A stretch of DNA of 64,000 nucleotides. Origin: JAEUMD01 sp050250815. Lineage in GTDB: Bacteria; Pseudomonadota; Alphaproteobacteria; Rhizobiales; Hyphomicrobiaceae. The stretch spans positions 83,944 through 147,943 of the forward strand of contig JBFWNY010000005.1 in NCBI GenBank assembly GCA_050250815.1, in the 5' to 3' direction. The notes under the pieces are model-generated. The model did not search any database and was not told where the DNA came from. It saw only the letters and a list, made by a program, of their open reading frames with translations. Shown in pieces: positions 44,745 to 54,426 of the stretch. Each line of letters begins with the position of its first letter. The first letter of the stretch is position 1. The translations under genes were made by a program, and so were the position numbers.

Positions 44745-46565
44745 ATGAGGATCTTTTTGGTCGCCGTACGGCTGTTGGTTCTTTCGATTCTGCTCACATC
44801 CCAATTGATTGCGGATGCGCACGCTGATAGCGCGGCATCGGTCAAATGCATTGATATCCCCGATGGCCTCAGCAGCGATGACCTGATCGCGCTTTGCAAT
44901 TCCGTCATGGAGACGGAGAAAGACCTGCCGGCCGCGCGGCTGGCAAAAGTCTTTCAGGCGCGTGGCGTCGGTTACTTGAGGAAGAAGGAATTCGACAAGG
45001 CGACCGCCGATTTCAAAAAGGCGCTGGAGATCCTGCCGGCAGGCAGCGACGAAAACCTTCGCCAGATACTCATGGTCCAGCAAGACATGGCGCTCGAACG
45101 CAAGAAGGCTGCGGCCGAGGCTGAGACCGCCAATTCCAACAATTGGCTGATGTTTCTTGTCTACGTGGCCGGTGTTTGCGGTATTTGGGCCATCAGTTTT
45201 CGCACCCGCATCGGCGCGCTTGCCTACGGCACGTCGGGCCGAATCCCGCGCAGCGACTACTGGTTCGCGCTCCTTACCGTATTTGCCGTCGCCACAGTGC
45301 AGTGGTTGGCACTTGCTGCAGCAAAGCGATTAGGTCTTCCTTTCCTTGGACCTGTCGCCGGGCCGTTGTTCTTTGTGGGATGGATGGCGACGATCCTGCT
45401 CGCCGCAACGGCCGTTTCGATCAAGCGCCTGCACGATCGCAACCGCGCGGCGTGGACCCTCGTCGTGCCGATCGCTGCGGTCCTCGGAGCTTTGCTGGCA
45501 CAAGGAAGTCTGCTGGCAGAGCCGACGGATGGCGGGCCTTTCAGCGGCCCCTGGAAACACGTCTTTGACGGCTCGTTTGCCGCTGCGGTTGGCGGTCTTA
45601 CGCCGGCTGGACCGGTCTTGATCGCGGTCCTTCTCGGCGATTCGCTGGGTATCATCGGGGGCCGCGGAGTAAACCTCGTCTTGGCCCTCGGGTCTCTGTT
45701 GGCCCTGGCGGCATCCCTTTGGCATCTGCGCGAGGTGGGGTTCCTCCGCGGCACCGCCGGGCCGAATTCCTACGGCACTGATCCGTTGGGCGCGGCGGCG
45801 ATGGGGAACAAATGGACGCCCCGAATAAGTCCGCGAGCTCGAAGGTACGCCGCAGCTGCAGCAGTTCTCATCGCCCTCGGTGCCGGCCTCTACGCATTCG
45901 CGCCGTGGCGCATGCTATCGCATGCTCCCGATCAAGTGGGCATCGAAGCCTCTCCGGAAGAACTCTGCCGCTTGGCGCGCGAAGAAATGAAGAAGGATAC
46001 GGGCTTGAGCCCAAAGCGCGAGAGTGCAGCCGAAACCGCTGTTCGTGCGTGCACGATCGTCATCGGGAAAGATGCGTCGGCGGATGGTCGATCCGAAGCC
46101 TACCGCACGCGAAGTGCGGCGTACGAAATACTCCATCAGAAAGAGAAAGCGATTGCCGACACAAAGGAAGCAGAGAAGTTGGCGCTATTCGACCGATGCG
46201 GTGCAGCAGGCGACGAGTTTGGTTACGAATGGAAGCCTCGCCCCGAACCTGCTAAAAAGGTGATTGGGGCCTGCACCGCCTTCATCGACGGCGGTGGAGC
46301 GCCCGAACAGTTGGCCGACGCTTACTTCATCCGCGCAAAAGGCTACACAGGGCTAGGGCTGGACCAGAAGGCCAAGGCGATTGCTGACCTGAAGAAAGCT
46401 TATGAGCTCTCGCGGATTCCCATGTATGCATGTGGCCTCGCACGCCTTGGCGTGTCAGGCTATTCCTGTGAAGGTATGACCCCATGTGGCCTCGCGCACC
46501 TCGGAGTGCCGGGCTATTCGTGTGAAGGCGGGGGCGGAGGCGGCGGAGGTCTCCAAATTCATTAG
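44745..46565 (+). CDS. TPR/DUF805 membrane protein with C-terminal Cys repeats
   Basis: 606 residues from the ATG at 44745, with GGGAAAG upstream and a signal-like helix directly after. Domain order: signal/anchor (1-25), TPR-like helices (about 45-140), a helix at about 143-163, a DUF805 membrane domain (about 170-350; GRIPRSDYWFAL and IKRLHDRNRAAW are diagnostic), another helix near 365-385, then TPR-like repeats (about 405-555). The C-terminus has two copies of CGLAxLGVxGYSCEG ending in a run of eight Gly and LQIH. DUF805 proteins are inner-membrane proteins of unknown role. The combination with terminal Cys repeats is odd. Confidence 0.75.
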   Translation: MRIFLVAVRLLVLSILLTSQLIADAHADSAASVKCIDIPDGLSSDDLIALCNSVMETEKDLPAARLAKVFQARGVGYLRKKEFDKATADFKKALEILPAGSDENLRQILMVQQDMALERKKAAAEAETANSNNWLMFLVYVAGVCGIWAISFRTRIGALAYGTSGRIPRSDYWFALLTVFAVATVQWLALAAAKRLGLPFLGPVAGPLFFVGWMATILLAATAVSIKRLHDRNRAAWTLVVPIAAVLGALLAQGSLLAEPTDGGPFSGPWKHVFDGSFAAAVGGLTPAGPVLIAVLLGDSLGIIGGRGVNLVLALGSLLALAASLWHLREVGFLRGTAGPNSYGTDPLGAAAMGNKWTPRISPRARRYAAAAAVLIALGAGLYAFAPWRMLSHAPDQVGIEASPEELCRLAREEMKKDTGLSPKRESAAETAVRACTIVIGKDASADGRSEAYRTRSAAYEILHQKEKAIADTKEAEKLALFDRCGAAGDEFGYEWKPRPEPAKKVIGACTAFIDGGGAPEQLADAYFIRAKGYTGLGLDQKAKAIADLKKAYELSRIPMYACGLARLGVSGYSCEGMTPCGLAHLGVPGYSCEGGGGGGGGLQIH

Positions 46566-46909
46566 ATTCTCGCGCTCACGATATCGCCGGAATAGCAGGC
46601 ATTAGTCGGACCGCAATTGGGTCCGCTCGGGGTCAAATTCGACGTTTGGAGTGCACCGCACGATGGGTCCTCGGGACAAGCCCGAGGATACAGTCGTGGG
46701 GTGGCAACTGCGGGGCTCAATGTCGACTTCGAGCCAGAAGCTCCAGAAGGCCAGCGAAGACGGTCTGCCGTCACGAGTTCTCAAGTTCACGCAAATGACG
46801 ACATGTCACGATTATGGGCTGCGTTCGTCGCAAAGTGCTCTACTTTCGGCGGGAAGAGTTCGTGCAAGCCTGTCGGCTCGCAAGATCGCCAAACGAGAGC
46901 GGCTCACGC
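46566..46909. other. Gene-free interval with a palindromic repeat unit
   Basis: No gene seen. The inverted repeat TCCTCGGG/CCCGAGGA at 46668-46688, inside a stretch translating as GPRDKPED, is recognisable as the PRDKPED-type palindrome common between genes of Alphaproteobacteria. The S41 frame is open back to 46814. Confidence 0.45.
46668..46688. repeat. Alphaproteobacterial PRDKPED-type palindrome
   Basis: Eight-bp arms (46668-46675 and 46681-46688) around ACAAG. Family recognition rests on memory of similar intergenic units, not on a search. Confidence 0.5.
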
Positions 46910-47920
46910 ATGCCGAAAAACACTGATCCGCAAGCGAACTTCGAGGAGTTCTGGGAGACCTTCAACGCCCGCTATCCGTTCTTCGCACTTCGGGGGGTCG
47001 ACTGGAAGGCCCGATACGATGCCTTCCGCCCGAGAGTGACCGCCGCCACGAGCGAAGATGAACTCTTCGACATACTCACGGCGATGGTCGATCCGCTGGA
47101 CGACGGCCATGTGGAAATCGAGGCCCGAACCGGCCCTTCCAGGACGAGGCGTCATTTCACGGCGGAGAAGCCGGCGCGCTTTCATCGCGAGTTCTCGGAA
47201 AAGGAGATCGAGAAGCTCTTCGGCGTCACGGAGCGGACGCTCGCCGCGGCCGGGTTCGGACCGATCGAGAAGACCAAGGCGTGGATGCTGCGTTACGGTC
47301 GATCGCCCGACTACGGATACATGCGGATCCTGGAGCTGGAGGACATCAAGAAGAGCAAGGTCGAGTCCGTGATGGATTCGATCGCTCGCGATTTCCCCGA
47401 GCTCAAGGGCTTCATCATCGACATTCGCAACAACCCAGGCGGCGAGGACGATATCGCGCTCGCCATCATCAACCGGTTCGCCGATGCCAAGCGCGTCGCA
47501 TTCCACCGCCGCACCAAGACGGGCCCCGGCGACAACGATTTCACCCCCTTGCATACGTGGCATCTGAAGCCCGAGGGTGCAGCCCAGTTCACCGGACCGG
47601 TAGTCGTTCTGACGTGTGATGCCGTGTTCAGCGGTGGCGAAGCGTTTGCGCTGGCGATCAGGGAGCTGCCGCACGTCACGATCCTGGGTGACCATACGAA
47701 CGGCATCTTCTCCTATCAGCTGGAGCGCAAACTGCCCAATGGCTGGGACTACTGCCTCTCGTATCAGGAATACCTTTCGCCCGACATGGTCTGCTATGAG
47801 GGCAAGGGAGTGCCGGCAGATATAGAGCTGCTGAACACGAAGGACGATATCGAGAACGGTGTAGACCCGTTGATCGTTCGCGCGCTCGAGTTGATCCGGT
47901 CTCCCGGTGCACTCGCCTGA
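46910..47920 (+). CDS. Peptidase S41 family protein
   Basis: 336 residues from the ATG at 46910; an ATG at 46814 would add 32 basic residues without a signal peptide. The N-terminal part (FEEFWETFNARYPFFALRGVDW) is the S41 helical cap and VDPLDDGHVEIE follows. GFIIDIRNNPGGEDDIA and CDAVFSGGEAFALAI hold the oxyanion Gly pair and the catalytic Ser. The segment GDHTNGIFS sits where S41 enzymes have GxxTxG. The general-base Lys of C-terminal processing proteases is not obvious, so it belongs to the tricorn-like S41B type. No export signal, so probably cytoplasmic. Convergent with the PPTase gene. Confidence 0.78.
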   Translation: MPKNTDPQANFEEFWETFNARYPFFALRGVDWKARYDAFRPRVTAATSEDELFDILTAMVDPLDDGHVEIEARTGPSRTRRHFTAEKPARFHREFSEKEIEKLFGVTERTLAAAGFGPIEKTKAWMLRYGRSPDYGYMRILELEDIKKSKVESVMDSIARDFPELKGFIIDIRNNPGGEDDIALAIINRFADAKRVAFHRRTKTGPGDNDFTPLHTWHLKPEGAAQFTGPVVVLTCDAVFSGGEAFALAIRELPHVTILGDHTNGIFSYQLERKLPNGWDYCLSYQEYLSPDMVCYEGKGVPADIELLNTKDDIENGVDPLIVRALELIRSPGALA

Positions 47921-47948
47921 GCAGCGCCCTGTTGCTTCAGGGAGTTCT

Positions 47949-48731
47949 TCAGACCCACGTCGACAGCCGCTCTCGCAGGATGAGCGCGCCATCGGCGCCG
48001 CGCAATTCGATCAGCCGAGCATGCATGCCGCCGGGGCCGCCAAAGCCCGCCGGCGCACGTACCACGCGCAGAGTTGGGGTCATCTCAAACTGAAAGGCGT
48101 CGAGGCCATACGGAAGCCCTTCACCGACCGACTTGAGCGCGGCCTCCTTCAGAGTCCACAACCGCAGAAACGTCCGCCCGCGCACCTCTGGCTCGGTGCG
48201 CGACACCGCATCGGCCTCGGCAACCGAGAAATAGTGCCGCGCCAGCTCCAGTGCTGAGGACGCCCTCGCATCGTCCTCGATGTCAACCCCGACAGCATGC
48301 GTACCCGACCATGCGGCCAAGTGCCCGGTCTCGCTTCCCGAGAAACTGAACCAGACCTCAGGCAGCTCCGGCAAGTATGGTCTTCCCTTGGTTGTTTGAG
48401 CGAACTGCACCGACGAGCGCGCGCGCGTCGGTCCCAGTGCCTGGGCGGCGCAATACCGGCGGAATGCGCGCCCCCTCAGGAAGCGTACTCTATCGCGCAA
48501 CTTCACCATTCGGCATGCCCGGGAGCGCTCTTCATCCGATGCGACGGCACAATAGCGTTCAGAAAGCGTCTGGTCGTCACCATGGGGTTCGCACGGCAGG
48601 AACAGGAGTGTCATTTCCGCCTTGAGATCCGGCGGGGTCACATCGCGCACGGCGGAGCCGAGGTCGTCCACTGTCCACGAGTTCCCCGTCGAACTCGTGT
48701 CTGGCGGCGCTCCACTTACGATCGTCCCCAT
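47949..48731 (-). CDS. 4'-phosphopantetheinyl transferase, Sfp type
   Basis: 260 residues from the ATG at 48731 (TGATG overlap with the NRPS stop; GTG at 48734 is the alternative). Sfp-type motifs: GRPYLPELPEVWFSFSGS, the Mg-binding AVGVDIEDD, and FLRLWTLKEAALKSVGEGL. It transfers the phosphopantetheine arm of CoA to a carrier-protein serine. Tight coupling to the NRPS gene shows its target is very probably that protein's GGHS serine. Confidence 0.93.
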   Translation of the reverse strand: MGTIVSGAPPDTSSTGNSWTVDDLGSAVRDVTPPDLKAEMTLLFLPCEPHGDDQTLSERYCAVASDEERSRACRMVKLRDRVRFLRGRAFRRYCAAQALGPTRARSSVQFAQTTKGRPYLPELPEVWFSFSGSETGHLAAWSGTHAVGVDIEDDARASSALELARHYFSVAEADAVSRTEPEVRGRTFLRLWTLKEAALKSVGEGLPYGLDAFQFEMTPTLRVVRAPAGFGGPGGMHARLIELRGADGALILRERLSTWV

Positions 48732-51700
48732 CACGGCAGGACCTTCTGTGCGGGACTTCCCTCATACTGTCCCGTAGGCAGGTTCATCTCCTTGAGGACC
48801 ATCGACAAGGGCTGAAGCGTGGTGTTTGGCGCAGTCACCGCGCCGCTCATCACGGTGGCGCCAAACGCGACGGTCGTTCCATCGCCGAAATGCGTCTCCT
48901 TGATCTTCAGCGTCATGTTCTCGAACGTATGCAGCTGGAGAAAGCCTCCCACGACGCAATCGCTTCCGAAGCGGACTGCATTCCAGTCCGAGCACTGCAT
49001 CGGCTCGATGACGATCGTCCGCGGCCCGACCTGACACCCAAGCAATCGCAGGATCCGATTGGGCAGCACGGTTCCCGCTAGAAAGCCCAATGGTCCCCGG
49101 CACCATGCAAAGAAGCAGTCCTGCGCGAAGAAGTACGAAAAGTGTCGCCACGACCAGAATGGCGCCTTGTGGTCGGTCCCCCATGTGTTGCCGACCAGTC
49201 CCTGCTTCACGGCCACGGTAAGAGCGACCAGTCCGGCTTCGGCTAGCACGAGCGCCAGAAACGCCGCCAGCATCGCGTCGATCTGGTACCGCGTCATGAC
49301 AATGTAGATCAGCGTGAAGGCGAGACCTTCGGTAATCCGCAAAACGCCGATACTGAAGATGTCGTTGAGCAGGATTCGGCCGAGAAAGAGAGGGAAGCCG
49401 GGTGGGCGGTGGGATCGGTTCTCGTCCTCAAACGACGCGCTTGCGAACTGCAGTGGCGGATTGCCTGCCACAGTGACCGGAGCACTGGTCCGCGTCCGCA
49501 TTTGCCTGCGGAAAAGAATGTCGTTGCACGGTGTCGATACGCCAAGCAGGAAGTTGTCGGGGAGCGTACCGCTCTCTGCCACGCAATTATTGCCGCTGAA
49601 GAAGTTGCGCGGCATGCCGATGCGGCGCAATGCGGCATGCCCGGCGCCGTAGTCGAAGACGTTCGTGAAGCTTCCGTTCGACCAGAATATCTGGGAGTCG
49701 GCCGATGTCACCTCCGGCACGAGGTTGAACATCACATCGCATTCCGACGCACCAAGGCGGGGAAAGCGGAGGCCGGCGAGGGCCCGCAGGTACTGGCCGG
49801 TGATCGTCCACGTCCAAAGCCCTTGAATGCCGTTGAGCAGGCTCATGCGGTGCATGAGAAGCGAACACTTCAAACCGCTGGGGTGGTAGATGCCTGGCGC
49901 CGCCGGTGTGAGACGGATGAAGATGCTGGCGAGAATCGAGGTAACCACGATGATGAGCCACGTCGTCGCAAAGGCGTAAAGGCTGAGCTGTCCAAGTATC
50001 GTGATGAGTGGCGCCGTCATGAAATGGTTGGTGGGCGACAAGCCCTCACCCGCTGTCGCGGACTGCGTATCCGCTCCAGTTGCCACTAAGGTCGTGAACG
50101 CGGTGCCTGACAGCTCCGCTTCTCCCAGCGGGATGAACTGACGCGCCGCCCACAGGATGATGGCCGTCGGTAACACCGTCAGCAGGATGAACAGGCCGAT
50201 CTGCATGCCGATGTTGAGCGTCTCCAGCTGCCATGGCCGCAATGTCGGCCGACATGCGGACTGCGGCCTGCGGATTTGCTGGTAACGTCCTGACGCGCGC
50301 GGGGGCGAACCATCCAGAAGGACGCCCACGCCGACATCGCTCACCGCAGGCGTGAAGGGTGTGACCCATGCGTCACGACCGACCGTCACGTTGTTTGCGA
50401 CGCCGGCACGCATGCCGATCTTGCAGCCGCCTTCCAGAACGACGGGGCCGACGTGGATGTTCTGGCCCTCCCAGCGCGCGGTGTGGATGTAGGCCCCCGT
50501 CTGGATCGCCACGTCGTCCCCGATCGTGATGAGATCAAGCGGCCCTGAGAAGTTGGCGTCTCTGGCGCATTGCAGGTTCCTGCCGACATTGGCTCCCAGT
50601 TGACCAAGCGCGAAAGCCATAAGCGGTGCACTTCGGTACATCGCACCAAGGGGCATCAGCACTGTCGCTTGCAACCGGCCGAGGCACCATATCCGCAGGT
50701 GCATGCGGCTCCACTTGGGGTAGCTGCCCGGAGCAATGTTGTTGCGGTAGACGTGGCCGACGAGCAAAAGCTTCACGACCATGACCCAGAGCAACTGTAT
50801 GAATGGGGCGCTCAATCCCACCACATAGACACTGACACCGACGGCAATGAAGGCCCAGACGCTGGCCGTCGTGAAGAACGTGCCGATTTCCAGAAACCCG
50901 AAGACACTGAGAAATGCAATGAGGCTAGGTGCGTTCAGGAACAGAGCGAACAGCACCTGCAGCAGCGTGAACCTGGCAACCGGCAGCACCTCAGCCGCGG
51001 CCTCGTCGCGTGGGGCCGCGGAAACGCCCGGGGCTTCGGGAATCGAGACGATTTCGAAGGCGGATCTGGCATCACGGGAACGCCGGGCGATCTTGCGCGC
51101 GGTGTTGCAGTCGGTCAGCAGGGCGCGAACCGGCACGATCCAGCCCGCCTGATGGAGGCGCTGGGACAGCCGCGCGATGACGATCGAGTGGCCGCCAACA
51201 TCGGCGAAGGCATCGTCCCAGCGGACGGGCGCTTCGAACACCGATCGGCAGATGTCCAGAATCTCGTCGGACTCCGGCGGCTCCTCGCTGTCCGATGGAG
51301 CCGCGCGGGAAATCGCAGGTGCCGGCAGGTTGCCACCGGCTGCTACGCTGCCGCCCACGTTCTCCAGTTCGCGCTCGGCACTCGCAGATAGAGACGCAAT
51401 TCTTGGCAGGCACTTCCGGTCGATCTTCCCCGATACGGGCTTCATGACGAACTTTTCGACGAGGTAGATTAGCGACGGAACGGACGTCTCGGGAAGCTGC
51501 CTGGCGAGGACGTCCCTCACGCGCGCGGCCCATGCTGTCGGGGCTGGCCGGGCGACGGAGATCGCACCATCCGCAACGCCCGGCGCCGACACGAAGGCCA
51601 CCAGGGCCTCGTTCTGATAATCGAGAACCGCAGCTTCTATTTCGCTGAACTGAGACTGGAGAATATCCTCCACGGCCTGGGCCTCGACGCGATGTCCGCG

Positions 51701-53080
51701 GACCTTGAGCTGCGTGTCGATGCGGCCAAAGAATTGGACCCGGTATGTGGCGGGATCGATGAGGCACCTGTCGCCTGTCCGGTACAGCCGGCCGAACTCC
51801 GGGTGCTCAATGAACGTCCTTGCCGTCTGCTCGGGAAGGTTGCGGTATCCGCGCGCAAGGTGGACGCCGCCGATGCACAGCTCTCCTTCCTCTCCGTGTG
51901 GCAGCGGCGTCAGGCCGTCGACCTCGAGGATGACGTAGGTCACATTGGGAAACGGCGAGCCGATCGTAATCGGCTCGCCCGGCCGAAGGCTCTGGCGGCT
52001 GGTGTCAGTGCTGGCCTCCGTCGGGCCGTAGGTGTTGACGATCTGGCGCCGTGCGCGCGTCCAAGGCTCGACCAAGACGCTGGGGAATGCTTCACCTGCC
52101 GGCACGACGTAGCGGCAAATCGGATAGGGCAGATCGACTTCCGGCTCAGCCGTCAGGGTGGTCAACAGAACCGGTGGACAGAAGAGGACGGTGACTTCCG
52201 CGTCGCGCAGCAGGGGAACGAGGTCAGGGCCGGATCGCAGCTGCTCCTTCGTGATAAGGACCACCGCGCAGCCCGAAACCCAGGCGCTGTACATCTCGGA
52301 GATGCTTCCGTCGTAACCGAGCGAAGAGGTCAGCGTCGTCGCATCCATTCCGGGCAGGAGATCGAAATAATCCGCATAGGTAAGCGCGAGATTTACATAG
52401 CCCGCGTGCGGGCATTCGACGCCCTTCGGCATCCCCGTCGTGCCGCTGGTATAGAAGATCGTGGCCAGCCGCTGGGTGGGGTCGTCGAGCCAGTGCGGAG
52501 GCGCGCGCGGTGCCACGGTCTGCGGCAGAGCAAGCACGTCGAGCGTTGGCAGATCGCGGAACCGCTCCTCTCCGCGCATCAGAACGACCGCAGGCCTCGC
52601 GTCCTCCAGCATGTGGGTAATGAGCGCTTCCGGCAACGTCGTGTCGAGGAACATCAATGTTCCGCCGGCCTTCAGGATTCCCAAGTGCGACGCGACGATC
52701 TGCCAGTTGTCCTGCGGCATCGCCACAGCCACGACTTGATCAGGACCGTCCAGGTAGCGCGAGAGGGCCGCGGCGATGCGTTCGGCCTCGATGTTCAGAG
52801 CCGCAAAGGTCAGCGTCTCCCCAGTGTGGGGAACTTGCAGGGCGGGATGATCGGGGTAACGAGCAGCAGAGCGGCTGAAGATGTCCGTCAGCCAGCGCGC
52901 GCCTTTCTGGTGCGGCACGTTGATGAAGAGGTTCTCGTCGAAGCGATCAGTCAGGCTGTAGGGGCACGTGTCCGGGCGCTGGTCGGCCGGCCGCCCGGAC
53001 GCCCAGAGGTAGCGTCGCCACGCCAGATAGCTGATCGCGACCACCGCGGCGAATACCAACGCTGCCAGCAAAGCTGCCAA
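48731..53080 (-). CDS. Pls/PosA-type membrane NRPS (homopoly-amino-acid synthetase)
   Basis: 1449 residues. TTG start at 53080 (GAGGG nearby; no ATG until residue 121). An N-terminal helix (3-20) precedes an adenylation domain (about 60-560): YTSGTTGMPKG 210-220, D257 at the amino-group-binding position, NTYGPTEA 349, RTGDR 434, Lys552 (SGKIDRK). A carrier domain (about 600-668) has Ser632 in GGHS. Then come six membrane helices (about 703-732, 738-772, 957-978, 1024-1056, two in 1243-1292) around three soluble tandem domains (780-950, 1060-1235, 1300-1449) with hexapeptide-like patterns. This is the architecture of epsilon-poly-lysine synthetase (Pls), which polymerises without condensation or thioesterase domains. 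The neighbouring SbnA/SbnB suggest diaminopropionate as monomer. Confidence 0.9.
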   Translation of the reverse strand: MAALLAALVFAAVVAISYLAWRRYLWASGRPADQRPDTCPYSLTDRFDENLFINVPHQKGARWLTDIFSRSAARYPDHPALQVPHTGETLTFAALNIEAERIAAALSRYLDGPDQVVAVAMPQDNWQIVASHLGILKAGGTLMFLDTTLPEALITHMLEDARPAVVLMRGEERFRDLPTLDVLALPQTVAPRAPPHWLDDPTQRLATIFYTSGTTGMPKGVECPHAGYVNLALTYADYFDLLPGMDATTLTSSLGYDGSISEMYSAWVSGCAVVLITKEQLRSGPDLVPLLRDAEVTVLFCPPVLLTTLTAEPEVDLPYPICRYVVPAGEAFPSVLVEPWTRARRQIVNTYGPTEASTDTSRQSLRPGEPITIGSPFPNVTYVILEVDGLTPLPHGEEGELCIGGVHLARGYRNLPEQTARTFIEHPEFGRLYRTGDRCLIDPATYRVQFFGRIDTQLKVRGHRVEAQAVEDILQSQFSEIEAAVLDYQNEALVAFVSAPGVADGAISVARPAPTAWAARVRDVLARQLPETSVPSLIYLVEKFVMKPVSGKIDRKCLPRIASLSASAERELENVGGSVAAGGNLPAPAISRAAPSDSEEPPESDEILDICRSVFEAPVRWDDAFADVGGHSIVIARLSQRLHQAGWIVPVRALLTDCNTARKIARRSRDARSAFEIVSIPEAPGVSAAPRDEAAAEVLPVARFTLLQVLFALFLNAPSLIAFLSVFGFLEIGTFFTTASVWAFIAVGVSVYVVGLSAPFIQLLWVMVVKLLLVGHVYRNNIAPGSYPKWSRMHLRIWCLGRLQATVLMPLGAMYRSAPLMAFALGQLGANVGRNLQCARDANFSGPLDLITIGDDVAIQTGAYIHTARWEGQNIHVGPVVLEGGCKIGMRAGVANNVTVGRDAWVTPFTPAVSDVGVGVLLDGSPPRASGRYQQIRRPQSACRPTLRPWQLETLNIGMQIGLFILLTVLPTAIILWAARQFIPLGEAELSGTAFTTLVATGADTQSATAGEGLSPTNHFMTAPLITILGQLSLYAFATTWLIIVVTSILASIFIRLTPAAPGIYHPSGLKCSLLMHRMSLLNGIQGLWTWTITGQYLRALAGLRFPRLGASECDVMFNLVPEVTSADSQIFWSNGSFTNVFDYGAGHAALRRIGMPRNFFSGNNCVAESGTLPDNFLLGVSTPCNDILFRRQMRTRTSAPVTVAGNPPLQFASASFEDENRSHRPPGFPLFLGRILLNDIFSIGVLRITEGLAFTLIYIVMTRYQIDAMLAAFLALVLAEAGLVALTVAVKQGLVGNTWGTDHKAPFWSWRHFSYFFAQDCFFAWCRGPLGFLAGTVLPNRILRLLGCQVGPRTIVIEPMQCSDWNAVRFGSDCVVGGFLQLHTFENMTLKIKETHFGDGTTVAFGATVMSGAVTAPNTTLQPLSMVLKEMNLPTGQYEGSPAQKVLP

Positions 53081-53209
53081 ACCGATCCCTCGTCTCTAGG
53101 GCATCGCGTGCGATGGCCTGTGTGCTGTCGGGCGTGGATCAGACTATCAAGCCAAGACACGGAAGTAGGCCACCAAACTGGCCGCGGTTCCACGACACGT
53201 GAACCTGCT

Positions 53210-54331
53210 CTAGTCGAAGTACCGCTCCAGCCCACCCTTGCGACGCACGTCGACGGTGACGCAATGGAAGCCGCCCCCCAGCATCTTGGAGTGGCGCAGC
53301 TTGATCGGGATGACGTCCAGACCATGCCGCTCCAGGAGCCGGATCAGCGCCTTCTGGTCCCGGTCTACGACCACGAGGTTGGGGCTGATGCTGAACGCGT
53401 TCATGTCGATCCAGTCACTGCCGATGCACTTCGAAAGATAGTCCGCGCTGTAGCGGTCGGTATTCTCCATCGGCGGGCTGTAGATGACCTCCCACTGCTT
53501 CAGGAACGCCGGCAGAGTCTCGTCGTTGACACGTGACGGATTGGCCAGAATGAGGCCGGGCCTCAGCGCAACGAACGTGGAGTCGATGTGACTGCCGTAG
53601 TAGACGTCCTTCAGGTAGTGGATGCGGAACTGGTCTCCGAGCACCGATTGCAGCCATTGGCCGCCCATCTCGTTACCCGTAGCACTGACGAGATAGAGGA
53701 GGTCGCGGCCGAAGCGCAGGATGTTTGCAGCATCGAAGGCTGGCTCGTCGTTGCGCGGCGTCGGTTTCTCCATGTCGACGTCGAACAGAGAATCCTGCAG
53801 CATGGGTTTGGGTGCGCTGATCCACTTGGCGCCCGCCTTCATGTATTCGATGAGCATCTCGCGATAGCTGTAGGTCTCCTGCGACCGTCCGCGAATGACG
53901 TTGGGCGTCTCGATGATCTGGTCGCCCATCACCAGCATGATGTCGCGCGGGCAATAATTATAATAGCCCTCGGTCTCCCAGAATATCGTCGAAACCTTCT
54001 TCTCGTGCGGCCACGTCGCCGGCCGCTTCACCACCACGCCCTCCTTTTTCAAGGCCGCAATGAACTCTTGCAGGTCCTCTTCCGCCTCGTCGATGATCTG
54101 CTGCGGGAACGGACCTCGCGGAATCTCCGACAGTGGCCGGTCGGGGTACTCGGCGCACCGCGTGCTCGCATCGGGATAGGGAAAACGAGCGTTGAAGGGA
54201 TTGCCGACGATGACCTCCTCGAGCGGGTCCCACTCGTTCCAGCTCCAGACACGACGCGCAGGTTCGCTCTGAATAGCGGAACCGTCCCTCGAGGATGGTT
54301 CCCCGTCGGTCGAGGCCTTCGTTGCGTCCAT
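53210..54331 (-). CDS. Amidinotransferase, arginine:glycine (AGAT) type
   Basis: 373 residues; GGGAG lies nine bases before the ATG. The catalytic set of the AGAT family is present: Asp in NDEPAFDAANILRFG, His in YYGSHIDSTFVALRPG and nucleophile Cys in MLGGGFHCVTVDVRRKGG near the end, closely resembling the C-terminus of animal AGAT. It moves the amidino group from arginine to an amine, leaving ornithine. Glycine is the textbook acceptor. Placement between the diaminopropionate genes and the NRPS suggests an acceptor in that pathway, either free diaminopropionate or an amine of the peptide product. Confidence 0.9.
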   Translation of the reverse strand: MDATKASTDGEPSSRDGSAIQSEPARRVWSWNEWDPLEEVIVGNPFNARFPYPDASTRCAEYPDRPLSEIPRGPFPQQIIDEAEEDLQEFIAALKKEGVVVKRPATWPHEKKVSTIFWETEGYYNYCPRDIMLVMGDQIIETPNVIRGRSQETYSYREMLIEYMKAGAKWISAPKPMLQDSLFDVDMEKPTPRNDEPAFDAANILRFGRDLLYLVSATGNEMGGQWLQSVLGDQFRIHYLKDVYYGSHIDSTFVALRPGLILANPSRVNDETLPAFLKQWEVIYSPPMENTDRYSADYLSKCIGSDWIDMNAFSISPNLVVVDRDQKALIRLLERHGLDVIPIKLRHSKMLGGGFHCVTVDVRRKGGLERYFD

Positions 54332-54426
54332 CCTGGGCTACTCCCTTCTTGCACTCGATCGAGGATGCGCCAGCGTCGGCGCCATCGATTATGTGACCTG
54401 CGCGGACCGGCGGCGCCTTCCCGGTG

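Noticed and set aside
46668..46688. Terminator of the DUF805 gene
   Set aside because: It lies about 100 bases after the stop, lacks a T tract and matches a common dispersed palindrome.
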